Shown: positions 1 to 5,114 of the stretch, piece after piece
Position numbering within the stretch: the first letter of the stretch is position 1
Layout: each line of letters opens with the position of its first letter
Source of the DNA: Leptotrichia sp. oral taxon 215
GTDB lineage: Bacteria > Fusobacteriota > Fusobacteriia > Fusobacteriales > Leptotrichiaceae
Assembly: GCA_905371725.1 (NCBI GenBank)
Contig: CAJPML010000057.1
Location: 1 to 6,768 of the forward strand
Reading direction: 5' to 3'
DNA length: 6,768 nt
The notes under the pieces: generated by a model
What the model was told of the DNA's origin: nothing
Databases searched by the model: none
What the model saw: only the letters and a program-made list of their open reading frames with translations
Program-made: the position numbers and the translations under genes

Positions 1-25
1 ACAGAAAAAGGATCAATAAACAAAA

Positions 26-493
26 GTGTATCTTGATGAAGTATGGATAAAACCTTTACTAATAATAATGGAATATGATATGACAGACAACTCTTTAAGT
101 AATTTTATAAAATTAGATAAGGAGTTGCATTTAGAACATATTTTGCCTAAAAAATATAAACAATATCCTGAATGGAATCATATAACAGAAGTGATAGAAA
201 ATAAATGGATTAAAAGTATTGCAAATCTCACTTTATTAAGTGGAAAGAAAAATATAGAGGCAAGTAATAGTCCGTTTGATAAAAAAATGGAAAAATATTT
301 ATCTGGAAGTGAAAAAAATACAACCTCATTTAGAATTTCACAACAAATATTAGATGATTATAATAATAATAAGTTTAATCAGAAATGGAATGAGAATGCC
401 TTAAAAGAAAGATGGCTATGGGTTCTAACAAAATTAGAAGAAATTTTAAATATAAATTGTGAAGATTTGAAAAAAGTTGGAGAACCAAGTTAG
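26..493 (+). pseudogene. GmrSD-type restriction nuclease (DUF262/DUF1524), C-terminal part only, frame interrupted
   Basis: This is the C-terminal HNH-like (DUF1524) part of a GmrSD-family protein; the family are type IV modification-dependent restriction enzymes that cleave modified phage DNA. In the 155-residue reading from GTG 26, the motif LEHILP (residues 36-41, catalytic-type E37-H38) is followed by IANLTLL (N67), N76 and SNSPF (N81), the usual DUF1524 series. A tryptophan-rich tail (KERWLWVLTKLEEIL) closes the domain. The family is usually several hundred residues longer at the N-terminus (DUF262). In this frame a TAA at 17-19 closes the reading upstream. The frame starting at position 3 (RKRINKQK) joins well to VYLDEVWIKPLL in family style, which suggests a one-base frameshift around 20-28. 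Only a weak purine stretch precedes the GTG, so a true start there is less likely. Domain call confident; pseudogene status an inference, because the 5' part is outside the window. Confidence 0.75.
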
Positions 494-510
494 AACATAA
501 TTTATAAAGT

Positions 511-548
511 CTATTGACCAAAAATAAATTTTTATTTTTGGTCAATAG
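511..548. repeat. Perfect 18-bp inverted repeat
   Basis: Arms 511-528 and 531-548 are exact reverse complements (CTATTGACCAAAAATAAA and its complement), separated by two bases. It lies 17 bases after the DUF1524 stop, so it could terminate that transcript, but no T-run follows the right arm. RhuM-type coding similarity begins exactly where the right arm ends, so it may instead mark an insertion or deletion junction. Confidence 0.7.
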
Positions 549-961
549 GAACAGTTAAAGTAGCTCCTGATAAAGAAACAGTGTGGTTAAAAAATGGCAA
601 AGCTTTTTGATAGAAACCATTCTGTAATACAGAGATATATCAAAAATATATTTAAGGAAAATGAATTGGAAGAAAGCTCAACTTGTGCAAAATTTGTACA
701 AGTTCAAAATGAAGGTGACAGGTCTATCGAAAGAACTTTTAATTACTACAATCTTGATATGATTATTTCTGTTGGATATAGAGTAAAATCTCCAAGAGGT
801 ATTGCTTTTAGAAAATGGGCTGCATCTATCTTGAAAGAGTATATTGTAAAGGGTTATGCTGTTAATTCAAAAAGATTAAATATGTGTTAATTAATAAATC
901 TTCAGATATCTTTGGAAAAGAAAAAGATTCATTAGAAGGTATTATCTGTTCAGATTATTAA
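548..961 (+). pseudogene. Virulence RhuM-family protein, decayed remnant
   Basis: RhuM-family proteins are about 330 residues long, have an N-terminal KilA/BRO-like region and a C-terminal Fic-like region, and often sit in genomic islands and near restriction systems; their function is unclear. Three pieces are visible. Bases 548-589 read GTVKVAPDKETVWL, the family's N-terminal strand region. Bases 594-890 are open for 98 residues: MAKLFDRNHSVIQRYIKNIF, CAKFVQVQ, then the family hallmark YYNLDMIISVGYRVKSPRG and LKEYIVKGYAVNSKRL. Bases 905-961 read DIFGKEKDSLEGII, the start of the Fic-like part, ending at a TAA where the family commonly has Gln (Y-stop-T-F follows). Between pieces one and two only four bases separate L from M where about four codons are expected, so a frameshifting deletion of roughly 8 bases is likely. 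Between pieces two and three about 130 residues are missing. The N-terminal codons and most of the Fic domain are also lost. The central ORF has no good ribosome binding site. Confidence 0.8.
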
Positions 962-1105
962 ACTTTTTACTGCCACACTTGACAAAGAACTAGAAAATTG
1001 CGAAAAAAATTTTTTAGTTATAACTCAAAAAACATCATAAAATAATGAGAAAAATGTGTAAGAAAATTTTGATTTTAATGTTTATATATGGATAGTAAAA
1101 CGATT
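962..1105. other. Non-coding gap after the RhuM remnant
   Basis: I see no supported gene here. A short open stretch (936-1040, plus strand) ends ...ATLDKELENCEKNFLVITQKTS but has no start codon or ribosome binding site and no family I recognise; it may be debris. There is a 10-bp palindrome AGTTATAACT at 1016-1025 just after an A-run/T-run junction, possibly a weak hairpin. A TTGATT at 1069-1074 could be the -35 box of an alternative upstream promoter, but no good -10 is seen at the right distance. Confidence 0.4.
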
Positions 1106-1130
1106 TTCATATTGTCAATTACAATATGAA
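1106..1130. promoter_or_regulatory. Operator-like palindrome (10-bp arms, 5-bp centre)
   Basis: TTCATATTGT at 1106-1115 and ACAATATGAA at 1121-1130 are exact reverse complements around the five bases CAATT. The element lies 29-53 bases before the GTG of the PD-(D/E)XK gene and covers the best -35 candidate. Size and position are typical of a dimeric repressor site. If transcription instead starts further upstream, it would form a hairpin in the leader. The palindrome is certain; the operator role is inferred. Confidence 0.55.
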
Positions 1131-1138
1131 TTTAAAAT
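1112..1138 (+). promoter_or_regulatory. Probable promoter of the PD-(D/E)XK nuclease gene
   Basis: The -35 candidate TTGTCA (1112-1117) and the -10 candidate TAAAAT (1133-1138) are 15 bp apart, shorter than the ideal 17. Transcription would begin near 1145, leaving a very short leader that just keeps the AAGGAGG ribosome binding site (1145-1151). The short spacer and leader are reasons for caution. Confidence 0.4.
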
Positions 1139-1158
1139 ATGTATAAGGAGGTAATTAA

Positions 1159-2586
1159 GTGCTTTTTTCTGAACAATTCGGTATTAAATATATGGATGAT
1201 GAAGAATGGTTCAATCCTATACTTCATCAAGATACACTTTTGTTTATTGATCCTTTTTCTGTCTTTAAATCTCAAGATGAATTATTTAAAGACAGCTACT
1301 CTGAAATTATGTATTTCTTTCAACAGGCATTTGAACTAATCGCTCATTCTGGCGGATTAGAGAGTCATTTAAGTTATAAAAAAGCCAAAAACATGTTGAT
1401 GTTTCCAGAAGTTAATTCAATTTGTTTGGGATATTCAAATACACAACATGGCTCAGGAACAGGTCTAAAATGGTCAAAAACACTAACACATAACATTAGT
1501 AGGTTAATCGCTAAAGGTGTAACACATATTTCTCATTTTGAAGAATTAGGAATATTTTGTGAAGGCATTGGTCCAGATAGATTAAGTGATATGACTGCAA
1601 TTCTTTTAAAGACCCGTTTGATTGCATATACCCAAAAAATTTGTAATCTACATAATGTTCCTATGACTAAACAAAAGATACAAAATGCTTATTTTGATTA
1701 TAAATATAAACGTTGGTATAATGATGAATATCTTTTACCAGTAAATCCATATAAACAAAATGCACCAATACTTCTAATACCTAAAAATTTCTTAAATGTT
1801 TTACCCGAAATTAACAGTGATGATTTTTCTGAAACGATACAGTTAGCTGAACGTTTACGAAATGATTTTAATTATGAGGTGGACAAGAATCTTGATAAAG
1901 AAACCATAGCTCAAATTGCAATTGAGAAGTATAATCTTGTAAAAGAATATATTGATATTGTTGAAAAACGCGAAGTAAAATCTTTTGGTGAATTAATGAA
2001 ACATACTTTTCGGTATAATTGGTATGAGTTATCAAAAAAAGCTGTTATTGATAATCCATTTTTATTTGATAGTACTGTCAATGAGAAAACTTTTTTCGAG
2101 AGGATTATGAACTTTGTAAATTATTATAAAGAATTTATTGAATTTCGTTCTGGGTATAAACTTTTATGGAATGATATGAAAAATACTCCAAGAAGCGAAG
2201 AAGATGTTCAATTACTGTTTAAAGGAATTCTTGATGAACATTGTCGAGCAAATAATATTGATTTAACTCGTGAAGTAAATCAAGGAATGGGTCCTATTGA
2301 TTTTCGATTTAGCAGTGGATATTCAAATCGTGTATTACTGGAAATAAAACTAGCAAAAAACACAAAGTTTTGGAATGGTCTAAAAAAACAGTTACCTCTT
2401 TATATGAATGTTGATTCTTGTGATAAGGGTATATTTCTTGTAATAGTTTACACAGACAAAGATGTAGAACGCATAAAAAACATTCAGGAAGTTTGTTATG
2501 ATGTTTGTCAATATCATAATGTTGATATAAAAATAGTATCTATTGATGTAAGATTAGATAATAAAGAATCTGCATCCAAAAAATAG
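1159..2586 (+). CDS. PD-(D/E)XK nuclease-domain protein, probable defence nuclease
   Basis: An intact 475-residue protein. GTG 1159 is chosen because a perfect AAGGAGG (1145-1151) lies 7 bases upstream. The C-terminal quarter has a PD-(D/E)XK core: helix with E347/E348 (SEEDVQLLFKGIL), D381 in GPIDFRF, E395-x-K397 in LLEIKLAK, then Q411 in KKQLPLYM on the following helix, and a final strand IFLVIVYTD. This arrangement fits a metal-dependent DNA-cutting fold. The N-terminal 340 residues carry blocks I regard as conserved across a widespread uncharacterised family, including DDEWFNPIL/DTLLFIDPF (about 13-33), the CLGYSNTQHGSGTGLKW segment (about 89-105) and HFEELGIF..GPDRLSDM (126-145). They could recognise a substrate or partner, but I know no assigned function. 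There are no signal peptide or membrane segments, so it is cytoplasmic. It is not visibly co-operonic: remnants lie before it and a hairpin after it. Its AT-richness contrasts with guaA. Nuclease fold confident, defence role inferred from neighbours. Confidence 0.8.
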   Translation: MLFSEQFGIKYMDDEEWFNPILHQDTLLFIDPFSVFKSQDELFKDSYSEIMYFFQQAFELIAHSGGLESHLSYKKAKNMLMFPEVNSICLGYSNTQHGSGTGLKWSKTLTHNISRLIAKGVTHISHFEELGIFCEGIGPDRLSDMTAILLKTRLIAYTQKICNLHNVPMTKQKIQNAYFDYKYKRWYNDEYLLPVNPYKQNAPILLIPKNFLNVLPEINSDDFSETIQLAERLRNDFNYEVDKNLDKETIAQIAIEKYNLVKEYIDIVEKREVKSFGELMKHTFRYNWYELSKKAVIDNPFLFDSTVNEKTFFERIMNFVNYYKEFIEFRSGYKLLWNDMKNTPRSEEDVQLLFKGILDEHCRANNIDLTREVNQGMGPIDFRFSSGYSNRVLLEIKLAKNTKFWNGLKKQLPLYMNVDSCDKGIFLVIVYTDKDVERIKNIQEVCYDVCQYHNVDIKIVSIDVRLDNKESASKK

Positions 2587-2614
2587 ATACTTTGAATAAT
2601 AAAAGGAATGGTTG

Positions 2615-2660
2615 TGTACTGAACTTCCAATCTTGGACACAAGATTTTGGGTGCAGTACA
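2615..2660. repeat. 46-bp near-symmetric element, terminator-like, resembling two abutted IS150-type ends
   Basis: The outer arms TGTACTG (2615-2621) and CAGTACA (2654-2660) and the inner arms AATCTTG (2629-2635) and CAAGATT (2640-2646) are perfect complements, separated by 7 bases on each side and a 4-base loop. A T-run (2661-2665) follows, so it can work as a Rho-independent terminator for the nuclease gene. Read outward to inward, both halves start TGTACTG-n-AC; the right half on the minus strand reads TGTACTGCACCCAAAATC, much like the terminal repeats of IS150-group elements as I remember them. No transposase lies between them. Confidence 0.6.
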
Positions 2661-2680
2661 TTTTTGTTTCTGCCAAGTCC

Positions 2681-2715
2681 TTTTTTTATTTTTCTATTGA
2701 ATTTTTTCTTTTTTT
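2681..2715 (+). other. Phased T-tracts upstream of the regulator gene
   Basis: Four runs of 5-7 T (2681-2687, 2689-2693, 2702-2707, 2709-2715) form two pairs about 20-21 bp apart, near two helical turns, which favours curved DNA. A TTGAAT at 2697-2702 could be a -35 box, but no -10 at a normal distance is convincing. The rest of the gap to 2764 holds only the AAGGA ribosome binding site near 2750. Confidence 0.35.
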
Positions 2716-2764
2716 CGATCAAAGTAATAAGTGAAACAAATTTGCTCCTAAGGAAGTGATAAAA

Positions 2765-3130
2765 TTGAGTTTGGATAAGTTGATTAGAAAATTCCGTGAA
2801 CTACGGAGAATTAATCAAAAAGCATTAGGAGACAGAATGCATTTAGATGATGTGAAAATCAGGCAATATGAACTTGATATTCGCACTCCCAAAGAGGATG
2901 TTTTGGAAAATATATCTACTGCACTCCATGTAAATAAAGAGTACTTAAAAAAACCTGATTATCCTTATACGAAATATGATTTGATGAGATTTTTGTTTAA
3001 GCTGAACGACAGCGTTGAAGTCAATATAAGACCTGTTATTGTAAATGATGCAGATCCTGAATATACTACCACAGTTATCTATTTTGGTAGTGAAGCCATT
3101 CTTAGAATTAAATGCATGCTTGAACAATGA
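2765..3130 (+). CDS. XRE-type helix-turn-helix regulator, cut short by an in-frame TGA
   Basis: A cytoplasmic DNA-binding protein. Residues 1-61 form an XRE/Cro helix-turn-helix: LIRKFRELRRINQKALGDRM, then DDVKIRQYELDIRTPKEDVLENISTALHVNKEYL. Residues 68-120 are the C-terminal region typical of a clostridial-type regulator family (YTKYDLMRFLFKL...). The start is taken as TTG 2765, 10 bases after AAGGA (2750-2754); GTG 2756 in the same frame lies against the ribosome binding site and is less likely. The 121-residue product ends at TGA 3128-3130, but the same frame then continues as QKMKEKYENNEITKEALQDWKADYPE, the usual family tail, in which the stop position normally reads Trp (LEQ-W-QKMKEKY). 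This is therefore a nonsense-mutated gene of about 184 codons rather than a naturally short one. The N-terminal HTH could still bind DNA. Its target is unknown; the palindrome at 1106-1130 is one candidate. Confidence 0.75.
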   Translation: MSLDKLIRKFRELRRINQKALGDRMHLDDVKIRQYELDIRTPKEDVLENISTALHVNKEYLKKPDYPYTKYDLMRFLFKLNDSVEVNIRPVIVNDADPEYTTTVIYFGSEAILRIKCMLEQ

Positions 3131-3136
3131 CAAAAA

Positions 3137-3319
3137 ATGAAGGAAAAATACGAAAATAATGAAATTACAAAAGAGGCATTGCAGGATTGGAAAGCCGACT
3201 ATCCTGAAGGTCTGAAAAAAGATTATGTTCCTTTTGAAGAAAGCAATGTGAAATTCTATAAAAGTGGAATAAATGCCAAAATTCTACTGAATATAAATAA
3301 TTATAGAAAAAGCACATAA
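3137..3319 (+). pseudogene. C-terminal tail of the XRE regulator, after the nonsense codon
   Basis: This is the same reading frame as the regulator, six bases after its TGA. It encodes 60 residues beginning MKEKYENNEITKEALQDWKADYPE. The pattern EKYxNxEITKExxxDWKxxYPE is the recognisable tail of long XRE regulators in low-GC anaerobes, so I do not regard it as a separate gene. The ATG at 3137 lacks a ribosome binding site; it could be used only by re-initiation after the TGA or by read-through. The stop TAA (3317-3319) lies inside the arm of the following hairpin. Confidence 0.7.
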
Positions 3320-3359
3320 CTGAAAGATTTTTGGTCTTAAAGTTATGTACTTTGCTTTT
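3308..3359. terminator. Bidirectional terminator between the converging regulator and ATPase genes
   Basis: The stem ACATAACT (3314-3321) / AGTTATGT (3341-3348) has an inner stem AAGA/TCTT across a 7-base loop. Outer AAAAGC (3308-3313) and GCTTTT (3354-3359) can also pair around a 5-base bulge. Read on the minus strand the hairpin is followed directly by GCTTTTTC, a better T-run than on the plus strand, so it probably serves the ATPase gene best. The remaining bases to 3414 hold nothing I recognise. Confidence 0.65.
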
Positions 3360-3414
3360 ATCGGTATTTTTCTAATGTTGATCATAAAAATTATCAATAA
3401 AAATAGAACAATTA

Positions 3415-4899
3415 TTAATCAGCTAAATCTATTTCTTTTTTTAAAAATTCTACTAATTCTTCAATTTCAACACTACCTGATAAAAATATATACTCAATTA
3501 TAATTTCAACCAAGTCTTTTACGTTTTTACGAATTTGAGATAATTCATGTTCTATTTCAGAATATAATCTCTTTCCATCTTTATCTTTTTCAGTTTGTCC
3601 TTGTTCTTTACGATTATATTCTTTGATAATAACATCCAATGACTTACCTTGAAAAATATAATCATTTAACTCCCTAAAAATAGCTTTATCAATATTAATA
3701 ACCAATTTTTCCAACAAATATTTTTCTAAACTTTTAATAGGCAAAAAATTAGGTTCATTTGAAAATCCTATTTTTTCTTTTTTCATAAAATTATTCACAT
3801 TATCTTTAATATCTCTATCTAGAATAATTAATATTCTAGTAGTACTCAAGGCCAAATTAGATCTTATAGAATCATAAGCAAAACGAATTACTTGAGTCCA
3901 ACCACCAACAGCTATAACAAGGATACGTTTATTTGCAAGAAGTCTTTCTTTTTTGAGAATTCTTTCAATAATTTCTTTAGCCAAATCATCCTCTACCATA
4001 ATAATAAAGTCATGTCCATAATTTGATGACTCAAGATTTCTAGTTGCATAAACTGGATAACAAGGATTAATAATTTCAAGTGTTCCATCTATATAATTTT
4101 GTAGATAGAATATTCGTTTAGGGGATATACTCCTAATCAGTTCAATTGAATGTGTAGAAAATAAAACTACAATATCATTTTTATATGCAATTTTATCAAG
4201 AAAAAAAACCAACCGTCTTAATGCTGAAGAATGTAGCGCCAATTCAATCTCATCCAAAAACATAAAAGCAGGATTTAGGCTATAATTTTCTTTTTTTAAA
4301 CGCTTCTCTAAAGAGTCTAAAATAGTTAATAACAAATTTTCTCCTGTTGACATATTCAATTGACTTATAATTGTTTCTTTATTTTCATAATAATATATTT
4401 TTCTTTTTAATCCCAATATCTTTGCTTCTTTACTCTTTAAGACATAAAGTTTACTATAGTGACTTTTATCATCATGTAATATAGCACCCAAACTTTCTTT
4501 AACAAAAGACGATGCTTCGATTAACATTTCTTTCTTTATCTTAGATAATTTTGACAATAAGTTATACTCTATATCTCTAAATCTATTTCCAAAAACAATA
4601 CTCCCCTCGTAAAAACCTGTTATACCAAGAAACATTCTAGGGGTTTCCCACTTTTCATTTTTTTCACATATTTTTCTTGTTTTGCCCTCAAATTCAAATT
4701 CAATATGTGCCCCCTTTTTAGGAGTTCCAAAATAATCATAAAAAGATGGTACGTAAAAAGCAGAAGCCGCACATGAAATAACCGTACTTTTCCCTGATGC
4801 ATTTTCGCCAGTAAGTGCATACAATCCTTTTTCAGTTGGTATCTCGAACTGAAAATCATCTATATTCTTTATATTGTGAATCGTCATTTTTATTCCCAT
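3415..4899 (-). CDS. ATPase-TOPRIM nuclease of the OLD-like / AriA-AriB-like type
   Basis: A 494-residue cytoplasmic protein, probably an ATP-controlled nuclease in phage defence. The start is ATG 4899: AGGTGG (4910-4905) lies 5 bases upstream, the spacing also seen at guaA. GTG 4908 in the same frame overlaps that site. The N-terminal ABC-type ATPase has Walker A GENASGKST (31-39, K37), signature STGE (184-187), Walker B FMFLDE (D216, E217) and the H-loop STHS (H250). From about 297 follows a TOPRIM domain: IIMVEDD (E303), VIAVGGW (G332-G333), IILDRD (D361, D363), then SLEKYLL (about 390-396), the block following TOPRIM in OLD-like and DUF4435-type proteins. All key residues are present. OLD and Gabija GajA share this architecture, but no GajB-like helicase gene lies beside it; PARIS uses an ATPase and a TOPRIM protein, sometimes fused. 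The compact size (the usual OLD range is longer) makes the subfamily uncertain. Base composition is markedly more AT-rich than guaA. Confidence 0.85.
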   Translation of the reverse strand: MGIKMTIHNIKNIDDFQFEIPTEKGLYALTGENASGKSTVISCAASAFYVPSFYDYFGTPKKGAHIEFEFEGKTRKICEKNEKWETPRMFLGITGFYEGSIVFGNRFRDIEYNLLSKLSKIKKEMLIEASSFVKESLGAILHDDKSHYSKLYVLKSKEAKILGLKRKIYYYENKETIISQLNMSTGENLLLTILDSLEKRLKKENYSLNPAFMFLDEIELALHSSALRRLVFFLDKIAYKNDIVVLFSTHSIELIRSISPKRIFYLQNYIDGTLEIINPCYPVYATRNLESSNYGHDFIIMVEDDLAKEIIERILKKERLLANKRILVIAVGGWTQVIRFAYDSIRSNLALSTTRILIILDRDIKDNVNNFMKKEKIGFSNEPNFLPIKSLEKYLLEKLVINIDKAIFRELNDYIFQGKSLDVIIKEYNRKEQGQTEKDKDGKRLYSEIEHELSQIRKNVKDLVEIIIEYIFLSGSVEIEELVEFLKKEIDLAD

Positions 4900-4956
4900 A
4901 ATTTCCACCTATCATTCATCAATATTTTAAATTCTTATTTTTACTAAAATAACACT

Positions 4957-4984
4957 ATATTATGATACGATCTAAATTCAACAA
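4957..4984 (-). promoter_or_regulatory. Possible promoter of the ATPase-TOPRIM gene
   Basis: On the minus strand TTGTTG (4984-4979) and TAATAT (4962-4957) lie 16 bp apart, about 58 bases before the ATG. CATAAT (4964-4959) is an alternative -10 with a shorter spacer. The region is AT-rich, so chance matches are likely. Confidence 0.35.
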
Positions 4985-5046
4985 CTCCTTTTCAGACCTG
5001 CCTTTTCTCATTTTTAGTATCAAAACAGTATCATTTAGAGAAATTT

Positions 5047-5094
5047 GCTACATCAAAATCTCTGAAACTCCGCTGTTTTCAAAGATTTTATAGC
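5047..5094 (-). terminator. Imperfect stem-loop after guaA
   Basis: On the minus strand, 20 bases after the guaA stop, GCTA, AAATCT and GAAA pair with TTTC, AGATTT and TAGC around a 9-base loop, with small internal loops. Only a weak T-run follows, so it may be a poor terminator or another 3' RNA structure. Alternative pairings are possible (AAAACAG with CTGTTTT; AGAGA with TCTCT). Confidence 0.35.
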
Positions 5095-5114
5095 AGAATC
5101 ATATTTGTTACTTC

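Noticed and set aside
936..1040. Possible small gene ending ...LVITQKTS
   Set aside because: No start codon or ribosome binding site and no recognised family; it overlaps the RhuM remnant in another frame.
1139..1339. 66-residue plus-strand ORF starting MYKEVI
   Set aside because: It overlaps the start of the nuclease gene in another frame, and its ATG precedes the AAGGAGG site that serves GTG 1159.
2540..2722. 60-residue minus-strand ORF
   Set aside because: It is built from the T-rich tract and the 46-bp repeat read backward; no family features or ribosome binding site.
3128..3130. UGA decoded as tryptophan genome-wide (alternative genetic code)
   Set aside because: The intact genes encode Trp only by TGG, whereas a UGA-as-Trp genome this AT-rich would use TGA often; a single nonsense change is simpler.
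2945..3133. 62-residue minus-strand ORF
   Set aside because: It is antisense to the XRE regulator and has no supporting features.
1159..3319. Nuclease and XRE regulator as a two-gene operon
   Set aside because: A hairpin with a T-run (2615-2665) and about 180 bases separate them, so co-transcription is not supported.
4620..4859. 79-residue minus-strand ORF
   Set aside because: It is another frame of the ATPase-TOPRIM gene, across its Walker A region.
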